This document shows, piece after piece, positions 1-5,528 of a stretch of 9,713 nt of DNA (the stretch's first letter is position 1; every line of letters begins with the position of its first letter). Origin of the DNA: an uncultured Rubrobacteraceae bacterium (GTDB lineage Bacteria; Actinomycetota; Rubrobacteria; Rubrobacterales; Rubrobacteraceae). The DNA lies in contig CADCUW010000626.1 in NCBI GenBank assembly GCA_902805985.1, forward strand, positions 1 to 9,713, written 5' to 3'. The notes beneath the pieces are model-generated. The model saw nothing but the letters and a program-made list of their open reading frames with translations. It did no database searches and had not been told where the DNA came from. Position numbers and translations under genes: made by a program.

Positions 1-151
1 CATGAGCAACGCCCAGATAGCGGCCCGCCTCTACGTAAGCGAGAAGACGGTCAAGAGCCACGTCTCGAACATCCTCGGCAAGCTCCACCTCGCCGACCGG
101 ACCCAGGCCGCCGTCTACGCCTGGCGCCAGGGCGTCGTCAGGCGAGATTGA
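1..151 (+). CDS. LuxR/NarL-family response regulator, C-terminal HTH fragment (5' end outside window)
   Basis: The first 151 bases read through to a TGA at 149-151 and give 49 residues of a GerE/LuxR-type DNA-binding domain. The order [20 protein letters not shown], then SNILGKL, then [10 protein letters not shown] is the classic recognition helix and dimer-helix pattern of NarL/FixJ-family response regulators and LuxR regulators. The ATG at 2-4 lies inside the conserved motif (normally preceded by Gly-Leu/Met), so it is not the real start; the receiver or sensor domain lies upstream of the window. This is the only standard-length plus-strand gene visible. It converges on the antitoxin-like gene at 195-500. 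Its partner kinase and targets cannot be read from here. Confidence 0.9.
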   Translation, partial: MSNAQIAARLYVSEKTVKSHVSNILGKLHLADRTQAAVYAWRQGVVRRD

Positions 152-164
152 GAGCGCGGTGTCC

Positions 165-181
165 TGCCCGCGCGCCGGGCA
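165..181. terminator. short GC hairpin between convergent genes, weak terminator candidate
   Basis: TGCCCG and CGGGCA form a perfect 6-bp stem around a CGCGC loop, between the convergent stops at 151 and 195. No T-run follows directly on either strand; on the plus strand the nearest is TTTT about nine bases on. It could help end transcription from both sides, but it does not meet the usual intrinsic-terminator pattern. Confidence 0.25.
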
Positions 182-194
182 AAGAGACGTTTTG

Positions 195-500
195 CTAGCG
201 CAGGCCTCTTGCCGTCTCGACGGCCTTTTCGTGCTCGGCGGGAGTGGAGCCCGTCTCGAGGCCCCGTTCGCGGGCCAGGAGCCGTACGCGGTGCACGCTT
301 GAGTCGAGCAACTCGGCCGCCTTCGAGACGCTTATGCGTTCCTTGGCGAGAAGCTCGCCCGCGTACTCTTCGGCGCCCGCGTACATGAGCTGTCGCAGTA
401 CCGTCGACCTGTCGGCCCGATCTTCCCTGGCGTTGGCTTCTGCGAGATCGACAGGTTGTCCGGTATGCGGAGCGGGTGGGATCTGCTGCTCATCTCGCAT
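195..500 (-). CDS. small antitoxin-like protein (UPF0175/VapB-like), 101 aa
   Basis: The protein has a variable, Pro-rich first 25 residues. A helix typical of dimeric antitoxins follows (DRSTVLRQLMYAGAEEYAGE, about residues 30-49), then an HTH-like segment, ISVSKAAELLDSSVHRVRLLARERGL (about 56-81). The DRSTVLR...EEY...ISVSKAAELL layout is that of UPF0175-like antitoxins that pair with PIN-domain RNases. The ATG at 498-500 overlaps the end of the upstream PIN-like fragment (ATGCGAGATGA, 11-base overlap), which implies translational coupling. The true start could be internal, since the first 25 residues are not family-like. If the toxin is broken, this would be an orphan antitoxin, possibly still acting as a DNA-binding repressor. 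The family call is from pattern recognition only. Confidence 0.6.
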   Translation of the reverse strand: MRDEQQIPPAPHTGQPVDLAEANAREDRADRSTVLRQLMYAGAEEYAGELLAKERISVSKAAELLDSSVHRVRLLARERGLETGSTPAEHEKAVETARGLR

Positions 501-726
501 CCTTTTTCTCTGCGTCTAACATCTGCCTGGCCTCTTCGTAAACATCTTCCCTCACGTACTTCCTCAACCCTTCAAGGCCGCGGAAAGCCTCGCCCAGCGC
601 CAACTTCCCTGATCCCGCAAGCCCCACGATTACGGCGGCCGGAGTAAGGTACGGTACGCCTTCCCCATCCAGAAACCCCAGGAGAACCCGGTTGTCGCTC
701 AGGACCGCGTCCGCTTTCTCTTTTAC
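490..726 (-). pseudogene. PIN-domain toxin C-terminal fragment (5' half missing)
   Basis: The minus-strand frame ending in TGA at 490-492 encodes about 78 residues that look like the C-terminal half of a PIN-domain ribonuclease. Visible landmarks are KADAVLSDNR (an acidic residue at the place of the distal PIN metal-binding Asp), GVPYLTPAAVIVGL, and KLALGEAFRGLEGLRKYVRE followed by DVYEEARQML. There is no ATG, GTG or TTG before the conserved part. The frame is open back to a stop at 829-831 inside the DUF305 gene, with no start codon in between, and the upstream 30 residues are low-complexity. The proximal active-site Asp and first beta strand are therefore absent. The fragment ends inside the antitoxin-like ORF (11-base overlap), the arrangement of a toxin-first TA pair. 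I read it as a decayed toxin. A short functional protein from a non-standard start is the less likely alternative. Confidence 0.45.
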
Positions 727-751
727 CCGGCTGACGGAGCCCGGGCCGGGA

Positions 752-1393
752 TTAGTGGGAGTGCGCCCCTTCGTGATCGTGTGAGCCCGACGGGACTTCG
801 GCCCCGCGTTCTTCGAGCATGTCTTTCATCACCTGGATCTCGCCCTTCTGGGAGGTGGCGATGGCCCCGGCGAGGTCCTTCACTTCGGGACGGTCCGTCT
901 TTTCCATGACCGCCTCTGCCATGGGGACGGCGGCCTGATGGTGGGGGATCATGTACCGGAAGAAGAGCCTGTCCGCCTCCTCGGGCGGGGCGTTTTGCAG
1001 GCGCTCTATCTCTTCGGGCGAGGCCATGCCCGGCATGCGGCCCTGCGTCGGGTGGCCCATCCAGGACATGGCGGGCTCCGCGCCGGTGGCGGGGAGGTTC
1101 CAGGAGTCGAGCCAGCCTTGCATATGCCCGATCTGACCCTGCTGCGTGAGCGCCATGTCGGCGGCCAGGAGCCTGACCTCCTCGCTCTCCGTTTTATCCC
1201 GGACGATCTCGGCCATCTCAACGGCCTGCGCGTGATGCACGGACATGTCCCGCGCGAACCCGGCCTCCGCCGAGCCGTCCCCCGGCTCCTGGTTCGTGAG
1301 GTAGAGCCACAGCGCGAGCGCCGCGAAGAGCACGGCGGTCGCGGCGAGCAGCAGGATGAGCGGTCCCGCGTTCTTGGTGGTCTTCGGGGCCAT
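752..1393 (-). CDS. DUF305 family membrane-anchored His/Met-rich protein
   Basis: This 213-residue protein has one N-terminal membrane segment (about 11-33) and an extracytoplasmic ferritin-like helical domain of the DUF305 family. Both family motifs are present: DMSVHHAQAVEMA (49-61) and MIPHHQAAVPMA (148-159). A Met/His stretch lies between them (M109, M112, H114, M120, M123), and the tail is His-rich (HDHEGAHSH). DUF305 proteins include the cyanobacterial copper-binding protein CopM, so copper binding or buffering outside the membrane is a reasonable guess, not shown here. Its ATG lies two bases after the stop of the DUF3105 gene, so the two are almost certainly cotranscribed and translationally coupled. 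The length and the two-motif layout are normal for the family. Confidence 0.9.
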   Translation of the reverse strand: MAPKTTKNAGPLILLLAATAVLFAALALWLYLTNQEPGDGSAEAGFARDMSVHHAQAVEMAEIVRDKTESEEVRLLAADMALTQQGQIGHMQGWLDSWNLPATGAEPAMSWMGHPTQGRMPGMASPEEIERLQNAPPEEADRLFFRYMIPHHQAAVPMAEAVMEKTDRPEVKDLAGAIATSQKGEIQVMKDMLEERGAEVPSGSHDHEGAHSH

Positions 1394-1395
1394 AT

Positions 1396-1986
1396 CTAGA
1401 TGGTCTCGGCCGTGCCGCCCGTGCAGGAGGCGCCGACCTCCGGGGTCTGGGGGCCGAGACGGTAGGCCCGGACGAACTGCTCGAGGCCGGGGCTATCCGC
1501 GCTCTCGAGGGTGAGTTGCTTGCCCCAGGCGGAGGCGACGACGGGGGTCGGGAGGTCGGGGTGGGGGCTCGCGACCATGCAGGTCTGGCCCTCGACGAGC
1601 TGGCGTATCTGGTCCTTCTGATCCTGCGGAAGGTCGGGGGAGTAGGTGATCCAGACCGCCCCGTGCTCCAGGGTGTGGACGGCGTTCTCGTCCCGGATGG
1701 GCGCGTCGTAGAACCCCTCGTTCTGCCAGATGGGGTTGTGCTCGCCGCCGGTCGGCGGGGTCTGCTCGTAGTCCACGTCGGCGTCGGTGTGATCGCCCGC
1801 CGGGCCGACGTTGTAGGTCTCGACCTCGCCGGGGGGTGAGCTCCCCGCCTGCTGGCGCGAGTCGATCACGACCAGCGCTATAAAGCCGGCCACGAAGGCT
1901 ACGATGATCGCCCCGACGATGATGTAGGTCCTGTTCGGTCCGGAGGAGGCCGTCGTCTGGACCTGCCCGCTACGCTTGTTGCCCAA
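1396..1986 (-). CDS. DUF3105 family membrane-anchored protein
   Basis: This 196-residue protein has a short basic cytoplasmic N-terminus, one membrane helix (about 20-42) and an outward DUF3105 domain. The family signature is clear: Y73 followed by PPTGGEHNPIW (77-87), EGFY (90-93), then VHTLEHGAVWITYSP (from 103). Two cysteines lie in the C-terminal part (in QTCMVASP and GASCTGG) and could form a disulfide. The molecular function of the family is unknown. Its conserved His residues and its neighbour DUF305 suggest metal or redox handling at the outer face, which is inference. The start is TTG at 1984-1986, preceded by a purine-rich GGGGCGGG. The nearest upstream ATG is out of frame. About 139 bases separate it from the DUF1232 gene, so it may have its own promoter, though I see no convincing one. 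Confidence 0.88.
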   Translation of the reverse strand: MGNKRSGQVQTTASSGPNRTYIIVGAIIVAFVAGFIALVVIDSRQQAGSSPPGEVETYNVGPAGDHTDADVDYEQTPPTGGEHNPIWQNEGFYDAPIRDENAVHTLEHGAVWITYSPDLPQDQKDQIRQLVEGQTCMVASPHPDLPTPVVASAWGKQLTLESADSPGLEQFVRAYRLGPQTPEVGASCTGGTAETI

Positions 1987-2125
1987 TTGCCCGCCCCTGT
2001 CTAGCTCTCTGGCGGATAGAGGTTAGCATATGGGGCGGCTGACTCTCACCCTCCAGCGGCCGGCTTTGTGACCAGATCATCAGGGGCCAAGGCGACCTTG
2101 AGGGCGGTTCTCCCCGCGCGAAACG

Positions 2126-2521
2126 CTACCGGAAACCGAAGGCGGCGGAAGCCAGGTAGACCGCGAGCACGGCCAGGACGAGCCAGATCACCACGACGAA
2201 GACGGCCGCCGCCGTGCCCTTCGGCCCCGCTACGGCTTCTGTATCGCTGGCCCTTGCCCGGCATTCGGCGAGGACGGCGGGCGGGATCATGCGCACGGCC
2301 AGCGCGATGCCTAGAGGGACCAAAACCAGGTCGTCCAGGTAGCCGAGGACGGGGATTGGGTCAGGTATCAGGTCTATCGGGCTGAACGCGTACGCCACCA
2401 CGATGATCGCGAGGACCCTCGCGTACCACGGCACCCTGGGGTCTCTGTAGGCCAGATACAAAGCGCGCAACTCCGTCTTGAGACGCCCGGCCCACGCCTT
2501 CAGCCTCTGGACGCGGCCCAT
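2126..2521 (-). CDS. DUF1232 (YkvA-like) small membrane protein
   Basis: This 131-residue protein carries the DUF1232/YkvA signature SPIDLIPDPIPVLGYLDDL (47-65), which usually reads SPIDLIPDFIPVIGYLDDL. The signature follows a hydrophobic stretch (about 36-46), and a second membrane segment lies near the C-terminus (about 104-130). The family is widespread and its biochemical role is unknown. Its ATG lies 10 bases after the stop of the CDF transporter, so it is probably the last gene of the htrA-CDF unit. The N-terminal 30 residues are basic and helical. The family assignment is secure, but no function can be given. Confidence 0.88.
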   Translation of the reverse strand: MGRVQRLKAWAGRLKTELRALYLAYRDPRVPWYARVLAIIVVAYAFSPIDLIPDPIPVLGYLDDLVLVPLGIALAVRMIPPAVLAECRARASDTEAVAGPKGTAAAVFVVVIWLVLAVLAVYLASAAFGFR

Positions 2522-2531
2522 AGCCCAGGAC

Positions 2532-3473
2532 CTAGTCGCGGCGGGCTGGGAAGCGCAGCGATTGCAGGGAGGCGTGGTGGTCGCCAGCGTGGTCCACCTG
2601 GAGGGTCGTGTGCTCGATGCCGAAGTCGCGGAGTAGGACGGCCTCGATGTCGCGGCGGCGGGCGTGGCAGTTCTCGGACGCGCCGACGAGGACGTGGGCG
2701 GCCAGGGCCGGAAAACCGCTCGTTATGGTCCAGATGTGCAGGTCGTGGACCTCCTCGACGCCTTCGACGGCGGCCATCTTGCGGCCGACCTTCTCGGCGT
2801 CAACGTCCCTCGGGGTGGATTCGAGCAGGATGTTCGTGGACTCGCGCAAAAGCTTCCAGGAGCTGCCCAGGATCAGGACGCCTATGACGACGCTTATGAT
2901 GGGGTCGGCGTAGCGCCAGCCGGTGAGCAGGACGACGCCAGCGGCGACGATGACGCCTATGGAGCCGAACAGGTCGGCCATCACGTGCCTTAGGGCGCCC
3001 TCGACGTTGAGGCTCTCGCCGCCGGAGCGGGACAGGACGAGGGCTCCGGTGACGTTGATCGCGAGGCCGACGAGGGCGACGGCCAGCATCCAGCCGCCGA
3101 GGATGGGGGGCGGGTCCTGCAGGCGGGCGAAGGCCTCGACGAAGATCCAGACCGAGACGGCGACCAGCGTCACCCCGTTCGCCAGGGCCGCCAGGATCTC
3201 GGCCCGCTTGTACCCGAAGCTCCGCTGCGGTGTGGCCGGCCTCTCGGCCAGCCAGACGGCGAAGAGCGCGAGCCCTAAAGAGACGGCGTCTGAGGCCATG
3301 TGCCCGGCGTCGGCCAGCAGCGCGAGCGAGCCGGTCAACAGCCCGCCGACGACCTCGACCGCCAGGAACGCGGTCGTCAGCGCGAAGACGAACGCCAGCG
3401 CGCGCTTACCCGCGCCCGCCCCGTGCGAGTGCCCGGCGTGGGGGTGGTTGGTATGGGAGTGGTCGTGGCCCAT
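2532..3473 (-). CDS. czcD: cation diffusion facilitator, CzcD/ZitB type (Zn2+/H+ antiporter)
   Basis: This 313-residue inner-membrane exporter has the layout of Zn-type CDF proteins. The N-terminus is His-rich (HDHSH, HPHAGHSH, residues 3-17) and six membrane segments follow (about 25-205). The HxxxD transport-site pairs are in TM2 (H58, D62 in HMASD) and TM5 (H163, D167 in HVMAD). FGYKRAEILAAL follows the TM2-TM3 loop, DPI opens TM6, and the cytoplasmic domain carries HDLHIW (243-248). The His/Asp site predicts Zn2+ (or Cd2+/Co2+) efflux driven by protons. It follows a small htrA-linked gene by 38 bases and is 10 bases ahead of the DUF1232 gene. A TAAAAT element lies six bases before its ATG, so it may also be made from a leaderless transcript. 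Metal specificity cannot be fixed from sequence alone. Confidence 0.93.
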   Translation of the reverse strand: MGHDHSHTNHPHAGHSHGAGAGKRALAFVFALTTAFLAVEVVGGLLTGSLALLADAGHMASDAVSLGLALFAVWLAERPATPQRSFGYKRAEILAALANGVTLVAVSVWIFVEAFARLQDPPPILGGWMLAVALVGLAINVTGALVLSRSGGESLNVEGALRHVMADLFGSIGVIVAAGVVLLTGWRYADPIISVVIGVLILGSSWKLLRESTNILLESTPRDVDAEKVGRKMAAVEGVEEVHDLHIWTITSGFPALAAHVLVGASENCHARRRDIEAVLLRDFGIEHTTLQVDHAGDHHASLQSLRFPARRD

Positions 3474-3479
3474 GCGGAT

Positions 3480-3485
3480 ATTTTA
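3480..3485 (-). promoter_or_regulatory. possible -10 element giving a leaderless CDF transcript
   Basis: On the minus strand TAAAAT is followed by six bases and then the ATG of the CDF gene, so a transcript from it would begin at or next to the start codon. There is no recognisable Shine-Dalgarno sequence in the 38-base gap. No good -35 hexamer is visible 16-18 bases upstream, which keeps confidence low. Confidence 0.3.
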
Positions 3486-3511
3486 CCCCGCGGGCCGGCG
3501 TCTTTCGGGGG

Positions 3512-3748
3512 TCAGTCCTCCTGGTACTGGCGCAGGGCGAGCCAGAGACCGAAGGCCAGTTGGCCGACGCCGATGAGGCGCATCAGGTTCGGGTTTCTCG
3601 CGAAGAAGCGGGCGGCCCGCCTTCCCCACTCCGGGCCGGCCTCCCAGAGCTGCGAGTGTTCCTTTGGAGAGACGAGCTCGATAACAGCGTCGCCTATGGT
3701 CAGGATGGCGAAGGTCTCTTTTGCCCTGCGGGCCCACGGGTCCCTCAC
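3512..3748 (-). CDS. small conserved-looking protein of unknown function, coupled to htrA
   Basis: This 78-residue protein starts at a GTG whose bases overlap the TGA of htrA (GTGA), a four-base overlap typical of translational coupling. It begins with a basic segment, followed by ETFAILTIGDAVIELVSPKEH, an aromatic/Glu patch (LWEAGPEW), basic RRAARFF, and a C-terminal hydrophobic helix (LMRLIGVGQLAFGLWLALRQY) that probably touches or spans the membrane. I do not recognise a named family with certainty. Its position between a surface protease and a metal exporter suggests an envelope role, but nothing in the sequence shows a catalytic or binding site. An overlapping 84-residue ORF in another frame (3483-3737) lacks this hydrophobic pattern and is taken as a shadow. 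Confidence 0.65.
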   Translation of the reverse strand: MRDPWARRAKETFAILTIGDAVIELVSPKEHSQLWEAGPEWGRRAARFFARNPNLMRLIGVGQLAFGLWLALRQYQED

Positions 3749-4860
3749 GGGTTGCCCGGCCGCTCGCCGAGGGTCACGTTCAGGGTCCTCTCCTCGCCGC
3801 CCCGGACGACGGTCAGGCCAACGGTGTCGCCCGGCTGGTAGTCGCGCAGGGCGCCGAACAGATCCCCGTAGCTCGCTATCTCGGCGTCTTCGAGGGCGGT
3901 GATGACGTCGTTCTCGCGGACCCCGGCCGCCGCCGCGCCGCTGCCCGGCTCGACCGTGCGGACGAGCGCTCCGGAGTCCACGGGAAGGTCGAGCTGCTCG
4001 GCGATCTCGGGGGAGAGCTCCGCCGTGCCGACGCCGAGGTAAGGCGTGGTGACCTCGCCGCTCTCGATCAGCTGGTCGGCGACGGAGACCGCCGTGTCCG
4101 ACGGGATGGCGAACCCGAGGTTCACCGCACCCGTGTCGGCGGGCGGGATGTAGGCGACGTTTATGCCGATGATGTTGCCGTCGCGGTCCACCAGGGCGCC
4201 GCCCGAGTTGCCGGGCGAGATGGCGGCGTCGGTCTGGATCAGGTCGGAGAGGGCCTGGGAGGCGTTGCTGTCTCCGCGGGTCAACTCGGGGGGGAAGTCC
4301 CGCCCGACCGCGCTGACGATGCCCAAGGTCACGGTCGCCTCGAAGCCTGCCGGGCTGCCGATGGCGATGGCGAGCTGGCCGACGAGGGGTGGCTCCTCCG
4401 TCTCGAAGCTCGCGGCGGGCAGGTCATTGCTGTCAACCTTGAGGACCGCGATCTCGCTGTTCGGGTCGGCGCCGACGATCTCAGCGGGCTCGGTCGAGCC
4501 ATCGGCGAAGGCGACCTCGACGTCGGAGGCGCCCCTGACGACGTGGTCGTTGGTGATGATGTGGCCGTCTTCGCGGTAGATCACACCGCTCCCGAGCCCC
4601 TCGCCCCGCTGGGTCCCGAGCGGCGTCTGCTGCGACACCTCCACGTTGACCTGCACGACGCTCGGACCGACGGCCGCGGCAACCCTTGCTACGGGTTCGT
4701 CCGCGGGTATCTCGGCCGGCGCCGGCGCCTCCTCCCTGGGTGCCTGGGCCGCGGCGGCGTTGCCCCCTCCGGACCCTGATCGATCTTCGGAGCATCCCAC
4801 GGACAGGGCCGCAACCGCCGAGATCAAGAGAAGCCAGCGTTTCCTCGTTCTGAGATTCAA
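3745..4860 (-). CDS. htrA: HtrA/DegP-family serine protease lipoprotein with PDZ domain
   Basis: This 371-residue surface protease has a lipoprotein signal peptide (basic RTRKR, hydrophobic core, lipobox ending SVGC23). A disordered Pro/Ala/Glu linker follows (about 24-55), then a trypsin-like domain (about 56-265) and one PDZ domain (about 270-365, from TPYLGVG). Catalytic His105 is in TNDHVV and Ser218 in SPGNSGGAL. The residue that is normally the catalytic Asp in the DxxtDlAVLK block is Glu135 (DPNSEIAVLK). HtrA proteins degrade or refold damaged extracytoplasmic proteins. The start is TTG at 4858-4860: it gives an intact signal peptide, and AGGAGG (4872-4877) lies 11 bases upstream. It heads a minus-strand unit with the 78-residue gene, the CDF exporter and DUF1232. 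It is divergent from the Tat-signal mini-ORF. Confidence 0.93.
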   Translation of the reverse strand: MNLRTRKRWLLLISAVAALSVGCSEDRSGSGGGNAAAAQAPREEAPAPAEIPADEPVARVAAAVGPSVVQVNVEVSQQTPLGTQRGEGLGSGVIYREDGHIITNDHVVRGASDVEVAFADGSTEPAEIVGADPNSEIAVLKVDSNDLPAASFETEEPPLVGQLAIAIGSPAGFEATVTLGIVSAVGRDFPPELTRGDSNASQALSDLIQTDAAISPGNSGGALVDRDGNIIGINVAYIPPADTGAVNLGFAIPSDTAVSVADQLIESGEVTTPYLGVGTAELSPEIAEQLDLPVDSGALVRTVEPGSGAAAAGVRENDVITALEDAEIASYGDLFGALRDYQPGDTVGLTVVRGGEERTLNVTLGERPGNP

Positions 4861-4871
4861 GACCTTGCATA

Positions 4872-4877
4872 CCTCCT
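4872..4877 (-). promoter_or_regulatory. Shine-Dalgarno sequence of htrA
   Basis: AGGAGG on the minus strand lies 11 bases from the TTG of htrA. An ATG only one base after AGGAGG is in another frame and too close to be used, so this site supports the TTG start despite its long spacing. Confidence 0.6.
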
Positions 4878-4916
4878 GTGGGCGCCCGCCTGAGAGGCGC
4901 GTCGTTCGCCACAGAG

Positions 4917-4928
4917 TCTATACGATAG
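4917..4928. promoter_or_regulatory. AT-rich island, possible shared -10 region of divergent htrA and Tat mini-ORF
   Basis: TCTATACGATAG is the only AT-rich stretch in the GC-rich divergent gap. Read on the minus strand it gives TATAGA, and on the plus strand TATACG/TACGAT. A CTGACG at 4937-4942 (minus) resembles a -35 for htrA, but the 14-base spacer to TATAGA is short. This is a candidate only. Confidence 0.25.
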
Positions 4929-5026
4929 GGCCGGACCGTCAGCCTCGGGCCCGCCCCGGTCGGAGGGCTGTTAGAGAATGACCGCCGGGGTCGAAAGGGT
5001 CCCGACGGACATGGGAGAGGGTCGCG

Positions 5027-5137
5027 ATGCCGAACACGGAAGAGAAGGTCAGCCGCCGGGCCTTCTTGGGGCCTGGTGTGGCGGGTATCTCGGCGATGGC
5101 CCTGGCCGCCGGATGCGGCGGCGAGGAAGACGACTAG
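5027..5137 (+). CDS. 36-residue Tat-lipoprotein signal-peptide ORF (orphan microprotein or gene remnant)
   Basis: An ATG at 5027-5029, preceded by the purine-rich GGGAGAGGG (5013-5021), opens a 36-codon frame that ends in TAG at 5135-5137. The product is a complete twin-arginine lipoprotein signal: an acidic start, SRRAFLG (residues 9-15), a small-residue hydrophobic core (GVAGISAMALAA) and the lipobox LAAGC with Cys30. Only six residues follow the Cys (GGEEDD). The next 25 bases run into the convergent gene, so no exported domain is left in any frame. Either the rest of a Tat lipoprotein gene was deleted, or this is a real lipidated micropeptide. It lies divergent from htrA. The signal features are seen directly; expression is unknown. 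Confidence 0.55.
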   Translation: MPNTEEKVSRRAFLGPGVAGISAMALAAGCGGEEDD

Positions 5138-5162
5138 GTCATCATGACCCCGGGCTGAAGCG

Positions 5163-5435
5163 CTAGAGGCCCGTCCCCCTGGCCTCGGCCTTTACCTTCT
5201 CTTCCTCCTCGCGCAGGTGCCGGAAGACATCCTGGGCGAACCTGAGCGCATGCTCCTCGGGAAGGTTGACGCGCCGGTTCTTTATGACGGACTCGAGCTC
5301 CCTGACCGCGGCGTCTATCATCCCGACCATCGTCTCCGCCTCGCGCAGCACCTCTTCGCGCCCGGCCTCAGAGAGCCCGCCCGCCAGCCGTTCCCGGTGC
5401 TCCGCCAGCAACTGTATAAAGTCTCGAATGCCCAC
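5163..5435 (-). CDS. hypothetical helical protein, 90 aa
   Basis: I do not recognise this family. The protein is charged, without membrane segments or cysteines, and is predicted to be nearly all helix. An N-terminal helix (IRDFIQLLAEHRERL) and a Glu/Arg-rich middle (EEVLREAETMVGMIDAAVRELESVI) lead to a basic NRRVN segment and a second Glu/Lys helix (LREEEEKVKAEA) that could form a coiled coil. The start is GTG at 5433-5435. A strong promoter ends eight bases before it and there is no room for a ribosome-binding site, so translation is probably leaderless. It has its own promoter although it follows bchB-like on the same strand. It converges with the Tat mini-ORF, 25 bases away. Confidence 0.68.
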   Translation of the reverse strand: MGIRDFIQLLAEHRERLAGGLSEAGREEVLREAETMVGMIDAAVRELESVIKNRRVNLPEEHALRFAQDVFRHLREEEEKVKAEARGTGL

Positions 5436-5443
5436 GGCCCGCG

Positions 5444-5471
5444 ATTATACCGGCCCGGAACCGGCTGTCAG
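5444..5471 (-). promoter_or_regulatory. sigma-70-type promoter, CTGACA-16-TATAAT
   Basis: On the minus strand CTGACA (5466-5471) and a consensus TATAAT (5444-5449) are 16 bases apart. Only eight bases separate the -10 from the GTG of the 90-residue gene, so the transcript should start within zero to four bases of the start codon. This is the best promoter match in the window. Confidence 0.72.
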
Positions 5472-5480
5472 AGACCGGAT

Positions 5481-5528
5481 GACCTCGTAGGGGCGGTTTT
5501 CAAACCCGCCCGGAGGTCTGAAAACCTC
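5481..5528. repeat. REP-like palindromic hairpin downstream of bchB-like gene
   Basis: Outer arms GACCTC (5481-5486) and GAGGTC (5513-5518) enclose inner arms GGGCGG (5491-5496) and CCGCCC (5506-5511) around a loop TTTTCAAAC. A competing stem pairs GAGGT (5513-5517) with ACCTC (5524-5528), so two exclusive foldings exist. The GTAGGGGCGG core looks like palindromic dispersed repeats seen in several bacterial phyla. No T-run follows, so an intrinsic terminator is doubtful, but it may protect or end the bchNB-like transcript. Confidence 0.5.

Noticed and set aside
2088..2100. CAAGG-CGA-CCTTG hairpin between DUF1232 and DUF3105 genes as a terminator
   Set aside because: The stem is only five base pairs with a three-base loop and has no T-run on either strand.
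3721..4779. 352-codon open frame on the plus strand
   Set aside because: It is antisense to htrA, whose signal peptide, catalytic motifs and PDZ domain are clear; the plus-strand product is a low-complexity Gly/Arg/Asp protein produced by GC-rich codon bias.
4481..4912. 143-codon minus-strand frame overlapping the htrA start, with an ATG directly after AGGAGG
   Set aside because: The ATG is one base from AGGAGG, too close for initiation, and the frame has no protein pattern; the overlapping frame gives a perfect lipoprotein signal and protease.
5027..5162. Tat mini-ORF as the start of a frameshifted longer gene
   Set aside because: The 25 bases after its stop contain no continuation in any frame before the convergent gene, so a simple frameshift does not explain it; a deletion or true micropeptide remains.
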